Positions 1-9,152 are shown, numbered from the stretch's first letter. The stretch is DNA of 58,168 nt from Leptolyngbyaceae cyanobacterium RU_5_1 (GCA_012034055.1 JAAUSG010000008.1:1-58168), one strand, 5' to 3'. Notes: generated from the letters alone by a model not told the origin. Numbers and translations are program-made.

Positions 1-40
1 GGATGTTTTGAAAGTCTTACTGTTGGTAGCAAAGCGTGCA

Positions 41-117
41 GATCCCCCCTAAATCCCCCTTAATAAGGGGGACTTTGAGCCGATTTCCCCCCTTATTAAG
101 GGGGGCTAGGGGGGATC
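41..117. repeat. Dispersed-type palindromic repeat (CCCCCTTAATAAGGGGG arms)
   Basis: A 77-bp imperfect palindrome begins GATCCCCCCTA and ends TAGGGGGGATC. Each arm contains a CCCCCTTAT/ATAAGGGGG block, so the single strand can fold into one long hairpin. This type of G/C-run palindrome is common between cyanobacterial genes. It lies beyond the 3' end of ppk1 and could act as an end-of-transcript hairpin, but there is no clear T-tract. Confidence 0.7.
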
Positions 118-248
118 ATTGAGTGCTGAACATCACAGGCCAAACCTTTTCAAACATCTTCTTACGTTGCAAAAACCAGCTTCAGTCAAGGCGCTGATTT
201 GGTCGCTGCAAACTAAGGGTTCATACTACCCTAAAGTTCCAAAAATGG

Positions 249-2381
249 TTAAACCATTTCCATCAAAATTTTCTGAGAACTTTGTTCCTGCTCATCTGTC
301 GCTGGACACCGCTGAACGTAATGCCCGTCAGACTGCAAATCCCAGGCTTGCCGGTTGTCTGCCAACAGGGTTCCCAAAATTTCTTGCAGGTCTTTGGCGA
401 TCGCCGGATTTTCAATCGAAACAACGGCTTCAACCCGCCGGTCTAAGTTGCGTGGCATCCAATCGGCACTGCCAATAAAAATTTCCTCGCTGCCTTGATT
501 GTGAAAGTAGAAAATTCGTGAGTGCTCCAGAAAACGCCCCACGATGCTAATCACCCGGATATTGTCACTAATACCCGGTATTCCAGGACGCAAGCTGCAC
601 ATTCCGCGCACAATCAGGTCGATTTGAACCCCTAACTGTGAGGCTTGATACAACGCGGCGATGATCGGTGGATCAACCAGTGAATTCATCTTGGCGACAA
701 TGCGGGCGTGAGCGCCCTCGCGGGCATGATCCGTTTCACGCTGAATCAGCGTCATCATGCGATCGCGCAGGTTCACCGGAGCTACCAAGAGCTTCCGGTA
801 GGTCTGTTGCCTGGAGTACCCCGTCAGGTAATTAAACAGATCGGTCAGGTCAGCACCCAGTTCTTCCCGTCCGCTCAACAGCCCCACATCGGTATAGAGC
901 CGCGCTGTCTTCTGATTGTAGTTACCCGTGCCAATGTGAACGTAGCGGCGGATGTGCCCCTCCTCGCGTCGCACCACCAGCACCACTTTCGTATGGGTCT
1001 TCAACCCAGTTAGACCGTAGACCACATGCACACCTGCATTCTCCAGCTTACGGGCCCAGATAATATTGTTTTCCTCATCAAAACGGGCTTTCAGTTCAAC
1101 CAAGGCCGCGACCTGCTTACCATTCTCAGCCGCCGAAATCAGCGCATTGACGATGGGTGAATCTCCGGATGTGCGGTAAAGCGTCATTTTAATGGCCAAC
1201 ACATCGGGGTCGTGTGCTGATTCTGTAATAAATCGCTGAACCGTCCTTGAGAACGAGTGGTACGGGTGATGCACCATCACGTCTTGTTTCCGAATAATCG
1301 CAAACAAATCTCCATCAACATCCATGCCATCCAGGGTTGAGTCGCTGGCACGGCGCAAGGGCAGTGGAACAGAAGAGGTCCACGGGGGATCTTTGAGCGC
1401 TGGCAGCGGCAGTTCCCTAAACATCATCACGTCCCGCAAGCAGAGCAATCCCTCCACTGCGTAGAGATTGGTTGCAGTGAGATCCATTTCTTCTAGAAGC
1501 ATGGTTTGCAACATTTCGGGCATGGAGGCGTGAACTTCTAATCGGACAATGGAGCCACCCACCCGGCGTTTGCGGAGTTCCTGTTCGATCGCGAGCAGCA
1601 AATCCTCGGCTTCGTCCTCAGCTAGATCAAGGTCGCTATCACGGGTAACCCGAAAGGGATGATATTCCTGAATCTCCATTCCGGGAAACAGCGCTGCCAG
1701 ATTATGAGCAATCACCTGCTCCAATGGCACTCCAGTCCAAACGGCTGGTACGTCTTTTTCCTGGGTGCGCAGACCCTCTGGTAAGGGCAAAAAGCGTGGC
1801 AGACTATTGGGGACTTTGACGCGGGCAAACAGGTCTTTTTTGGTTTCTGAATCCTGAATTATCACGGCCAAATTCAGGCTGAGATTGGAAATGTAGGGAA
1901 AGGGATGGCTGGGGTCGATCGCCAGCGGCGTCAGAACTGGAAAAATTTGCTCTTCAAAATACTGCTGCAAATAGTGGCGTTGTTCCTGGTTCAGGTCGAT
2001 GTAGTCCAGCAGGTAAACCCCATGAGCAGCCAGTTGGGGACGAATTGCTTGCTCAAAATGCTGGTGCTGCTGGATCACCATTGGCCGCAAGCGCTGGCTG
2101 ATCAGGTCAAGCTGCTCCTGGGCATTGCGTCCATCGGGTGACAATTTCGTCACCTGTGCTTCAACCTGTTGGGTGAGCGCCGCAATCCGCACCATGAAAT
2201 ATTCGTCCAGGTTGGAGCTGAAAATTGCCAGAAACTTGAGTCGCTCCAACAGGGGGGTACGCGGGTCAAAGGCTTCGTGCAGAACGCGGTTGTTAAACTC
2301 TAACCAACTCAACTCCCGATTGAAGTAATACTTTGGATCGCTTAGATCAATATTGGGTTGAGGTGTCTTGCGTTTACGCAT
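249..2381 (-). CDS. ppk1: Polyphosphate kinase 1
   Basis: Polyphosphate kinase 1 reversibly transfers the gamma phosphate of ATP onto polyphosphate chains and forms a membrane-associated oligomer that builds the cell's phosphate reserve. The 710-residue product has the usual family length. The N-terminal signature YFNRELSWLEFN is at residues 19-30. The autophosphorylated histidine is expected at His463 within GLKTHTK, followed by HIGTGNYNQ, and the second catalytic histidine at His620 in EHSRIFYF. The ATG lies only 2 nt downstream of the stop of a small minus-strand gene, so the two are probably cotranscribed. Nothing looks truncated. Confidence 0.97.
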   Translation of the reverse strand: MRKRKTPQPNIDLSDPKYYFNRELSWLEFNNRVLHEAFDPRTPLLERLKFLAIFSSNLDEYFMVRIAALTQQVEAQVTKLSPDGRNAQEQLDLISQRLRPMVIQQHQHFEQAIRPQLAAHGVYLLDYIDLNQEQRHYLQQYFEEQIFPVLTPLAIDPSHPFPYISNLSLNLAVIIQDSETKKDLFARVKVPNSLPRFLPLPEGLRTQEKDVPAVWTGVPLEQVIAHNLAALFPGMEIQEYHPFRVTRDSDLDLAEDEAEDLLLAIEQELRKRRVGGSIVRLEVHASMPEMLQTMLLEEMDLTATNLYAVEGLLCLRDVMMFRELPLPALKDPPWTSSVPLPLRRASDSTLDGMDVDGDLFAIIRKQDVMVHHPYHSFSRTVQRFITESAHDPDVLAIKMTLYRTSGDSPIVNALISAAENGKQVAALVELKARFDEENNIIWARKLENAGVHVVYGLTGLKTHTKVVLVVRREEGHIRRYVHIGTGNYNQKTARLYTDVGLLSGREELGADLTDLFNYLTGYSRQQTYRKLLVAPVNLRDRMMTLIQRETDHAREGAHARIVAKMNSLVDPPIIAALYQASQLGVQIDLIVRGMCSLRPGIPGISDNIRVISIVGRFLEHSRIFYFHNQGSEEIFIGSADWMPRNLDRRVEAVVSIENPAIAKDLQEILGTLLADNRQAWDLQSDGHYVQRCPATDEQEQSSQKILMEMV

Positions 2382-2383
2382 GG

Positions 2384-2605
2384 TCAGCCAAACGCCTCAT
2401 CTTCAATACCGATCCACCACTCGCCCAATTTCATCATGTCTGCGTGGATACTGGCTAATGCGGCTTCGTAGTCAGCATCAGTCATGGTGTTCCGATGTTC
2501 TTGAAGTTTCTTTAAGCGCAATTGAGTCAGCAACCACGGTTTAGAGATGCCATCGGTTATTTCGATGTAACGAGCAAGAATATTGCTATCTATTTGGTCG
2601 TCCAA
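2384..2605 (-). CDS. Small conserved-type hypothetical protein upstream of ppk1
   Basis: This encodes a 73-residue acidic, soluble, mainly helical protein with no signal peptide or membrane segment. I do not recognise a family. The start is TTG, and a perfect AGGAGG lies 9 nt upstream, which supports both the gene and its start. The stop is 2 nt before the ppk1 ATG, so the two genes very likely share a transcript and may be translationally coupled. A link to polyphosphate metabolism is inferred from position only. The WWIGIEDEAFG C-terminus is distinctive enough for a homology search. Confidence 0.65.
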   Translation of the reverse strand: MDDQIDSNILARYIEITDGISKPWLLTQLRLKKLQEHRNTMTDADYEAALASIHADMMKLGEWWIGIEDEAFG

Positions 2606-2614
2606 GGGATAAAC

Positions 2615-2620
2615 CCTCCT
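2615..2620 (-). promoter_or_regulatory. Strong Shine-Dalgarno that fixes a TTG start
   Basis: On the minus strand AGGAGG sits 9 nt before the TTG codon of the 73-residue gene ending at 2384. No ATG or GTG start fits the site as well, so it decides the start. Confidence 0.6.
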
Positions 2621-2666
2621 ATAATTCGCGGTAGTACTGAGATTGTCTTAAGTTTACCTGACCACC

Positions 2667-3482
2667 ATGATCTCTCAGAACACCCTGGAAATGGCAAAGC
2701 AGGGTGATCCAAATGCGATCGCCACTGTTCTTTCCTATCACCTTACGCAGCGCTACAACACCACCGCCAGCGTGATTCGCCTTGGCAACTACCTGTCAGT
2801 TCTGATCGAAACGACGCTTGCCGCCGATCAGCCCTTAATGGTGAATCTAGTGCTGGAAATCATTCGGAATCTAGACATCCAATTGATTACAACCGTTGAA
2901 GTTAGCGCCCGCCATGTAGGTGAGCAGAAGATCCTCTGGAGTCAGACAATAGAACTAGACGCTCAACCCAATCATCCAGACTCCGCTATGAATGAAGAAA
3001 TCCTGTCTCCCGAAAGCACTGCAGCCAGTTCTGCGGCTCCAGACAGTCCTGCACGAGTCACTGCCACTGAAGAACCCTTAGCCGCTGCGTCCTCCCCAAC
3101 TAGTCCAATTCCGTCTCCTGGTGGAGCAGCTGTTGGAGTATCTGCCAGCAAACCCGCTACCATTGCCAGTCAGCCGCAAATTGAGGAAGACGGTGATGAT
3201 TGGGCGATCGCTCTGCAAAACCTCCTGCAGCGTCCCGAAATGGTTGCAGTTGTCATCCTGGCAATCCTTTTAGTGGTGTGGGACGCTTACCTGGATGCAA
3301 TGGGCGATGTCGATGCCACCCAACCACTTTCTGAATTACAGTTAGCCCGTCGCCTGGGGATCAGCAGTCGGACTCTAAGTCGTTACAAGCATCGAGCAAA
3401 CTTCAGTGCCTGGAGCCAAGACCTCGATCCAGACGGAATCGCTTGGATCTACGCGGGGGATGTGTTTGTGCCTAAGACGTAG
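2667..3482 (+). CDS. Uncharacterised protein with internal membrane segment and C-terminal HTH-like region
   Basis: A 271-residue protein that I cannot assign to a named family. Residues 1-100 form a mixed alpha/beta region. Residues ~105-175 are a Ser/Ala/Pro/Thr-rich, low-complexity linker. Residues ~190-212 (VAVVILAILLVVW core) form one hydrophobic segment. Residues ~220-245 contain LSELQLARRLGISSRTLSRYK, which resembles a helix-turn-helix. This suggests a single-pass membrane protein with a small DNA-binding-like or protein-binding domain near the C-terminus. The gene is divergent from the ppk1 pair and converges on the ABC-transporter operon. The function is unknown; the HTH reading is inference. 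Confidence 0.7.
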   Translation: MISQNTLEMAKQGDPNAIATVLSYHLTQRYNTTASVIRLGNYLSVLIETTLAADQPLMVNLVLEIIRNLDIQLITTVEVSARHVGEQKILWSQTIELDAQPNHPDSAMNEEILSPESTAASSAAPDSPARVTATEEPLAAASSPTSPIPSPGGAAVGVSASKPATIASQPQIEEDGDDWAIALQNLLQRPEMVAVVILAILLVVWDAYLDAMGDVDATQPLSELQLARRLGISSRTLSRYKHRANFSAWSQDLDPDGIAWIYAGDVFVPKT

Positions 3483-3489
3483 GTGAGAG

Positions 3490-3562
3490 GCAAGGGGTGA
3501 TGAAGAGATCAAGTGATGAAGTGACAGAAACTCACTCTTCATCTCTTCACTCCTTCATCCTC
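3490..3562. terminator. Possible bidirectional terminator between convergent genes
   Basis: The 82-bp gap between the HTH-like gene and the ABC ATPase gene contains GATGAAGAGATC and GATGAAGTGA facing CTTCATCTCTTCACT and CTTCATC. This is an imperfect inverted repeat able to form a hairpin in both transcripts. There is no long T-run, so the call is tentative. Confidence 0.3.
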
Positions 3563-3564
3563 AA

Positions 3565-5130
3565 CTAATGTCCCGCCATGCTTTGACCGATCGCCGCAAA
3601 GTCTGCTTTCTCAGTCTGGCTCTCATAGGCGAACTGTCCACCGCTGATCACGATGATGCGATCGGAGAGCTTCAGCAACTCATCCAAATCCTCGCTGACC
3701 AGGAGCACGGCGACACCCCGGTTACGCGCTTCCAGAATTTGGCTGTGGATGTAGTCCACCATCGCAAAGTCCAGACCAAAGCAAGGGTTGGCCGCAATCA
3801 ACAATTTAATGCTGTCGGGGGACAGTTCGCGCGCCAGTACGGTACGCTGCACGTTTCCGCCGGACAAATTGCCGACTGGTGTATCCGGCGAAGGCGCCTT
3901 GATTTTGAAGCTGCCAATCAAGTTGACGGCCAGATCGCGGATTGCTTTGAAGATCAGGAAAATGCCCTTGGCTTGCGGCGGGCGATCGAAGGTGCGCAGT
4001 GACAGGTTTTCGGCAACACTCATGTGAGCCACACAAGCATTCTTAAGCGGTTCTTCTGGCAATACAAACACCCGATGCTTAAACATCTCAGAGCGAGTGG
4101 CTCGGTAAACTTCGCCATTAATCAAGATTTGACCACTGGTTGCTGGACGTTGACCCGCCAGCACCTCCACCAACTCGCGTTGGCCATTTCCAGAAATCCC
4201 GGCGATGCCAACAATCTCTCCGCTGTGAACCGTCAAATTCACGCCATGAACGGCTTCTAACCCATTATCTTTATTGGTGTGCAACTCCTTCAGTTCTAAA
4301 ACGGGAATCACTTCGGAATAGGCTACTTTTTCAACTTTCTGGGGTTCTCGCTTTTCGCCCATCATCATTTCCGCCATGTCTGAGACAGACAGGTCTTTCA
4401 CAAACCCAGTCCCAGCAAACTTGCCTTTGCGCAGTACCGTAATCTCGTCACAAAAGGACGTGACCTCTCGGAACTTGTGGCTGATGATCAAGACGCTTAA
4501 CTTGCCATCGGTAACCTGTTCTCGAATTAAGCCCAACACTTCATCGGCTTCTCCAGGCGTCAACACAGACGTAGGTTCATCCAGGATCAGGATTTTACTC
4601 TGTAAATAAAGTTGCTTCAGGATTTCTAGCTTCTGCTTTTGTCCGGCAGCGAGTTGCCCAACGGGAACATTGAGTGGCACTTTGAAGGGAGCCGTTTCCA
4701 TAAAGGCAGACAAATGCTCATATTCTTGCTTCCAATGGATCACCGTGGGGCTGTCGAAGCGGGACAAGACCAGGTTTTCGGCTACCGTCATCGCTGGAAC
4801 CGAGGTAAAGTGCTGATACACCATACCAATGCCATATTTGTGGGCATCGCGGGGGCTGGCAATGCTGCGCGAGTGCTGATTGATCAGTACATCCCCGTGA
4901 TCCGCTCGGTAGAACCCCATAATGCATTTCACTAGCGTGCTCTTCCCAGCCCCGTTTTCACCCAGTAGCGCATGGAACGTGGCTGGTTTGAGATGCAGCG
5001 AGACGTTATCCAGGGCGACCAGACTACCAAACCGCTTCGTCATACTGACGACTTCCAGTTGCGGTGGTGCGATCGCGCCGTGAATATCGGACAGAACGTC
5101 ATGCTCAGTGGGGTTAATAACTTCTGTCAT
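3565..5130 (-). CDS. BMP-type (nucleoside) ABC transporter ATP-binding protein, two NBDs
   Basis: This is the ATPase of a four-gene uptake system related to YufO/NupO of nucleoside importers. The 521-residue protein carries two nucleotide-binding domains in tandem. NBD1 has an intact Walker A (GENGAGKST, residues 57-65), a signature-like LAAGQKQK and Walker B ILILDEPTS. NBD2 has a degenerate Walker A (GISGNGQRE), a canonical NLSGGNVQR signature and a degenerate Walker B (LLIAANPCFG). That asymmetry is usual for this class. It is the last gene of the minus-strand operon, separated by a 180-bp repeat-rich gap from the second permease. The substrate (purine nucleosides) is inferred from the family. 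Confidence 0.93.
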   Translation of the reverse strand: MTEVINPTEHDVLSDIHGAIAPPQLEVVSMTKRFGSLVALDNVSLHLKPATFHALLGENGAGKSTLVKCIMGFYRADHGDVLINQHSRSIASPRDAHKYGIGMVYQHFTSVPAMTVAENLVLSRFDSPTVIHWKQEYEHLSAFMETAPFKVPLNVPVGQLAAGQKQKLEILKQLYLQSKILILDEPTSVLTPGEADEVLGLIREQVTDGKLSVLIISHKFREVTSFCDEITVLRKGKFAGTGFVKDLSVSDMAEMMMGEKREPQKVEKVAYSEVIPVLELKELHTNKDNGLEAVHGVNLTVHSGEIVGIAGISGNGQRELVEVLAGQRPATSGQILINGEVYRATRSEMFKHRVFVLPEEPLKNACVAHMSVAENLSLRTFDRPPQAKGIFLIFKAIRDLAVNLIGSFKIKAPSPDTPVGNLSGGNVQRTVLARELSPDSIKLLIAANPCFGLDFAMVDYIHSQILEARNRGVAVLLVSEDLDELLKLSDRIIVISGGQFAYESQTEKADFAAIGQSMAGH

Positions 5131-5310
5131 GGCAGGTTTTGATTTTAGATTTGCGATTTTGGATTTTAGATTGATTCAGGTAACTAGCTTGGGCAGCTGT
5201 AAATAGCTGTCATATCAGGACTTTGGATTTTAGAGCAACGATTTGATCGCTTCACAAAATGAGGTAACAGTGACAATCTAGCAATCTACAATCCAAAATC
5301 TACAATCCTC
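5131..5310. repeat. AT-rich heptamer repeats in the operon spacer
   Basis: The gap between permease 2 and the ATPase of the BMP operon holds runs of the GATTTTAGATT / GATTTTGGATT type at about 5143-5173 and 5221-5232, and the complementary form at 5276-5308. These low-complexity repeats recur at more than eight other places in the window. No gene is visible. Confidence 0.75.
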
Positions 5311-6270
5311 TTAGCCACTAATGGTGCCTAAGGCTCCAGGCGCTCCAGAAAGAGTCCGTTTGGGGGAACACGTAATGATCATAATTAACAGCGTTAGCAC
5401 ATACGGTGCCGCATTGAACAAATAGATGCCACTGTCTACCCCAACAGCTTGCAACGCCGGACCAACGGCCTGAGTACCTCCAAAAAACAAGGATGCCCAT
5501 AGACATTGCACTGGATTCCAGCGAGCGAAAATCACTAACGCGACTGCCATCAGACCCTGACCACTCGAAATCCCTTCGTTCCAACTGCCCGGAGAAACCA
5601 GCGAAAGATAGGCACCCCCAATTCCCGCTAAAAAGCTACCCGCAATAATGCACAGCATCCGCACTTTTTTGATCGAAACCCCCATTGCTAGAGCAGCATC
5701 CGGACTATCACCCACCGCGCGGATAAACAAGCCCGGCCGGGTGGACTTGAAGAACCAGCTCATCAATGGAGCCAATCCAACACCGATTAGAAACAGTGGG
5801 CTGATTTGCAGTGCCGATTGAACAGCGGGGACGTTACTCATTAATCTGCCCAGTTCAAAAAACGGCAGTTGTGGAGCTTGGGGCTGAATGAAAGGCTTGC
5901 CCAAGAAAAAAGCAACTCCACTTCCAAAGATGATCATGGCAATACCAACAGCGATGTCATTCACCTTGGGCTGCTGAGACAACCAGGCATGGATGAACCC
6001 TAATACCATGCCAGCACATCCCGCCACTAATACTCCAATCCAGGGAGAAGCTGCAGGACTCATGCCCCACTTCTCACTGCCCAGGTAAGAAATTGCATAG
6101 GCACTCATCGCTCCCATGAGCAGGGTTCCTTCCAATCCCAGGTTAATCTTGCCGCTTTTCTCCGTCAGACATTCACCCAGGCTGACGAATAGAAAGGGAG
6201 CGCTACTGCGCAACGTTCCAGCCAGGATTCCCAAAGGTACCCCCCACCAACCGATCGCTTCCGCCGCCAT
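5311..6270 (-). CDS. BMP-type ABC transporter permease (second subunit)
   Basis: A 319-residue integral membrane protein of the BPD_transp_2 family (YufQ/NupQ-like). It has about eight to nine hydrophobic segments and the conserved sequence SPDAALAMGVSI (residues ~190-200), typical of this permease fold. It pairs with the upstream 399-residue permease to form the heterodimeric channel of the nucleoside importer. Gene order (binding protein, permease, permease, ATPase) matches the family. The 108-bp spacer upstream carries repeats. An N-terminal start within AAEAIGWWG looks reasonable. Confidence 0.92.
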   Translation of the reverse strand: MAAEAIGWWGVPLGILAGTLRSSAPFLFVSLGECLTEKSGKINLGLEGTLLMGAMSAYAISYLGSEKWGMSPAASPWIGVLVAGCAGMVLGFIHAWLSQQPKVNDIAVGIAMIIFGSGVAFFLGKPFIQPQAPQLPFFELGRLMSNVPAVQSALQISPLFLIGVGLAPLMSWFFKSTRPGLFIRAVGDSPDAALAMGVSIKKVRMLCIIAGSFLAGIGGAYLSLVSPGSWNEGISSGQGLMAVALVIFARWNPVQCLWASLFFGGTQAVGPALQAVGVDSGIYLFNAAPYVLTLLIMIITCSPKRTLSGAPGALGTISG

Positions 6271-6378
6271 TTAGTTTTCCTCCGCTGCCGATTTTGGATT
6301 GTAGATTGCAGATTGCAGATTTTAGATTGGAAATTCTCCGCGTCTCCGCATCCTCCCCCTCTCCTCATCTCCTCACCC
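6271..6378. repeat. AT-rich heptamer repeats between permease genes
   Basis: The spacer contains TTGTAGATTGCAGATTGC-type repeats (about 6298-6335) followed by a CTCCGCGTCTCCGC low-complexity stretch. The same composite (heptamers plus C/T-rich tract) recurs near 27220-27355, 35350-35490, 37145-37290 and 43793-43870. Confidence 0.75.
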
Positions 6379-7578
6379 TCATGCAGATACCGTTGTTGAA
6401 GACGACGGCGGCAGTGGGGGTGCGGCGATCGGTGCAATGGGTTCCTTGAAGACGCGAAAGCGCCCATAGAGGGATTCGCTAAATAGAATGACCAGAAACA
6501 CCAGTCCCTGGAACACCAGCGCTGTTGCATCGGGCATGTCCAGCGTGCGTTGGAGTGCGCCGCCGCTGGACAGGATGCCGCCGAGCAGAACGGCCACAAG
6601 GGTGCAGGCGATCGGATTGTAACGGGCGACAAAGGCAACCAGAATTCCAGTGTAGCCATATCCTGCCACCAACGATTCATTGACTCGACCATGCACGGCC
6701 GCCACTTCCGCCATACCGGCTAGCCCAGCACAGGAACCTGCCAGGAAGCAAATCATCACCGTTAACTTGCCGACTGGAAGTCCGGCAATTCGAGCCGCTT
6801 TAACGTTGCCGCCAGCAGTACGAGCGGCAAAGCCAAAGGTGGTGCGTTGAATCAGAAAGTAGGCGATTACACAAGCGATCAGTCCATAAAACAGTCCGTA
6901 GTGAATCCGCGTGGTGGGAAGATTGATCAGTCGGTTCATCTCTGGTAATGAGAAGCTGGATGCTTTGATGGTTTCGCCTGGATCTTTGATCGGACCACCG
7001 ACCAGGTGATTCATGAGGGCGATCGCGATGTAGTTCATCAGCAGACTACTGATGGTTTCATTGACGGCTCGGTAGTGCCGCAATGCACCCACTACGGCAA
7101 TCCACAATCCACCTGCCACAATCCCTGCTAGCGCCATCCCCAGCAACACTCCAGCAGACGGAATTCCCGATACGTTTTGTAACTGTTCTGGGGAGGGGGT
7201 GATACTGCCATAGGAGAGCAGCAGTCCAGCGGCGATCGCGCCCAACCCGCCCATTACTAAGGCTCCCTCATTGCCAATGATCATCAGACCGAGTCGAGCT
7301 GGGAGAGCCGTACACAGCGCCGTCAGCATCAGCGGAGCAGCCCGCAACAGGGTGCCCTGAAAGGACCGCCAACTGCCAAAGGCTGATTTGTAGATCAACC
7401 CGTAAACGGCAAATGGATTCTTGCCGCAGAACGCACAAAAAATCCCAAACAAGATCAAAGAGAACAACAACGCACCAACCGGGAGTGCGATCGCCTCTGC
7501 TATCTTTCGCCAGTTGTAACGACTTAACATACCTAGACCATTTGCTATCCAGATCCTGGATTGTGGAGTTTTGCTCAT
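6379..7578 (-). CDS. BMP-type ABC transporter permease (first subunit)
   Basis: A 399-residue BPD_transp_2 permease (YufP/NupP-like) with an N-terminal membrane anchor and about eight to ten hydrophobic segments. The motif VGKLTVMICFLAGS and preceding KAARIAGLPV at about residues 262-285 form the cytoplasmic loop that contacts the ATPase in this class. It lies 39 bp downstream of the binding-protein gene. The last ~25 residues (PIAAPPLPPSSSTT) are a Pro/Ser-rich tail bordering the repeat-rich spacer, and may be partly repeat-derived. Confidence 0.93.
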   Translation of the reverse strand: MSKTPQSRIWIANGLGMLSRYNWRKIAEAIALPVGALLFSLILFGIFCAFCGKNPFAVYGLIYKSAFGSWRSFQGTLLRAAPLMLTALCTALPARLGLMIIGNEGALVMGGLGAIAAGLLLSYGSITPSPEQLQNVSGIPSAGVLLGMALAGIVAGGLWIAVVGALRHYRAVNETISSLLMNYIAIALMNHLVGGPIKDPGETIKASSFSLPEMNRLINLPTTRIHYGLFYGLIACVIAYFLIQRTTFGFAARTAGGNVKAARIAGLPVGKLTVMICFLAGSCAGLAGMAEVAAVHGRVNESLVAGYGYTGILVAFVARYNPIACTLVAVLLGGILSSGGALQRTLDMPDATALVFQGLVFLVILFSESLYGRFRVFKEPIAPIAAPPLPPSSSTTVSA

Positions 7579-7617
7579 GAGCGGTGTATCAAGAAATTCA
7601 CGTTAAGGCAGCACCCT

Positions 7618-8814
7618 TTAACTCACGCTACCCTGCACACCCTCTGCCAGCCAATCAATTTTGTCCAACACCGGATCAGTCATCTTGTATGCAGTGCCCT
7701 TCGGGATTCTGACCTTGCCAGTGTTGTCCTTAATTTCACCGGTATAAACCAGCAAGGAGCCATCCGCGATTTTGGCTTCAGCGTCCTCAGCATCCTTCTT
7801 AGCCGCTTCAGATACCGCCGGACCGAAGGGTGCTAATTTAATGTATTTCTCCTTCATGCTGCCCTGGATGACACGGGGAATACTGCCGTCCATGACCTTC
7901 TTGCCTGCCTTGATCATGTCTACGTAATTCTTGTAGAACTCTGCCCAATAAAAAGTCGTTCCGGTTAAATATCCTTTCGGTGCTAAGTCAGTCTGGTCAG
8001 CATGGTAACCGGAGGAGAAGATTTTACGTTTCTCTGCAGTCTCAATCACCACCTTCGGGCTGTCCACATGAACTCCAATCACATCCACACCCTGATCCGC
8101 TAAGGAGTTGGTAGCCTGCTCTTCCTTGACAGGCTCCAACCAGTCTCCTGTGAAGATGACTTGTATCTTGACATCAGGCTTGACACTGCGAGCACCCATG
8201 ATGAAGCTATTAATATTTCGGATGACTGGATTCACGGGTTTAGCTGCCACAAACCCCAGCTTGCCAGTCTTCGTTGTTTGGGCTGCGACTCGACCCGCTA
8301 CAAACTGTCCCTCGTCCGTGTCGGCGTAGTAGTTGCCAATGTTTTCAGGCATTCCTGCTTCCCACAGGGTGCTGCAGTGAAAAAACTGTACCGCTGGATA
8401 CTGCTTTGCCATCTCAAGAATATGGGGTTTGAAGTATCCAAACGAGGTGGGAAAGATTGCCGTTGCCCCATCCTCGTCAATCATGCTGCGCATGACTTCT
8501 TGCACATCCTTGGTTTCAGGAACGCTGGCTTGCTCCACAATTTTCACACCGGGCAAGTTCCCAATTTCCTTGACACCTAAAGCATGGGCTTGGCTCCACC
8601 CATAGTCATCCTTGGCCCCAACATAGAGAAACCCAAGCACTAGCGGCTGATCGGAAGAGCCAGTTCCAGAACCAGATTCCGTTGTTGAATTGGAGGTTGC
8701 CGAGTCAGAGGAGCAGCCCGTCCAGAGTTTGGACGTAGCACCAAATGCTGCCGTTGCAAGCAGCCCTCGAATCACTTGACGACGCGGAACGTAGATAGAT
8801 CGAATGTTGCGCAC
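7618..8814 (-). CDS. BMP-family ABC transporter substrate-binding lipoprotein
   Basis: This 398-residue protein is the extracytoplasmic binding component (Bmp/PnrA-like family) of the importer. The N-terminus contains a twin-arginine-like motif (PRRQVIRG, residues 10-17), a hydrophobic stretch and a lipobox-like WTGCSS, so it is probably Tat-exported and lipid-anchored at Cys34. The mature part begins after a Ser/Thr/Gly linker. Family landmarks include DYGWSQAH, ATAIFPTSFGYF and VIGVHVDSP. The start is GTG with AAGGAG about 10-12 nt upstream. It is the first gene of the operon, consistent with its higher required stoichiometry. Nucleoside binding is inferred from the family. Confidence 0.93.
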   Translation of the reverse strand: MRNIRSIYVPRRQVIRGLLATAAFGATSKLWTGCSSDSATSNSTTESGSGTGSSDQPLVLGFLYVGAKDDYGWSQAHALGVKEIGNLPGVKIVEQASVPETKDVQEVMRSMIDEDGATAIFPTSFGYFKPHILEMAKQYPAVQFFHCSTLWEAGMPENIGNYYADTDEGQFVAGRVAAQTTKTGKLGFVAAKPVNPVIRNINSFIMGARSVKPDVKIQVIFTGDWLEPVKEEQATNSLADQGVDVIGVHVDSPKVVIETAEKRKIFSSGYHADQTDLAPKGYLTGTTFYWAEFYKNYVDMIKAGKKVMDGSIPRVIQGSMKEKYIKLAPFGPAVSEAAKKDAEDAEAKIADGSLLVYTGEIKDNTGKVRIPKGTAYKMTDPVLDKIDWLAEGVQGSVS

Positions 8815-9152
8815 TCTCGTAAGCTCTCCTTGTGGATAATCCGATGAAATGTGAAGAGGAGTCTTTGACTGAAGGAATTGTCATCCGGGAAATCCCGAAT
8901 TATTGTCAGCGTATTTGAAAAAACTCTCACTAAATGTATCGAAAACAACACTGTCTTGGCATGAAAAAATTAACAGTTTATAAATGTTCAAATTAGCCTT
9001 ATGAAGGGGTATCGTGTTCTGAGCAAAGCCTTTAAGCTGATCGGAATTAGGGTTGATTCTAATGTCACTAAAGTCTTCCACACACTTTTTAATAGCCTGG
9101 TTGACTGAAGACTTAACGCGGAGCACCTCGCTCAGTTCTCTGGACTCTCGCA
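8815..9152. other. Divergent intergenic region, no clear gene
   Basis: This 338-bp gap separates the binding-protein gene (leftward) and the amidase gene (rightward). It must contain both promoters. A 90-codon TTG-started minus-strand frame crosses it, but it has no recognisable domain and no good ribosome site. I see no riboswitch-like structure that I could defend. Confidence 0.5.

Noticed and set aside
119-478. 119-codon plus-strand frame overlapping the 3' end of ppk1
   Set aside because: Most of it is antisense to ppk1 and the translated sequence has no domain or composition bias expected of a protein.
8815-8880. Purine riboswitch in front of the BMP operon
   Set aside because: The leader is short and I could not find the conserved purine-aptamer core or a three-way junction.
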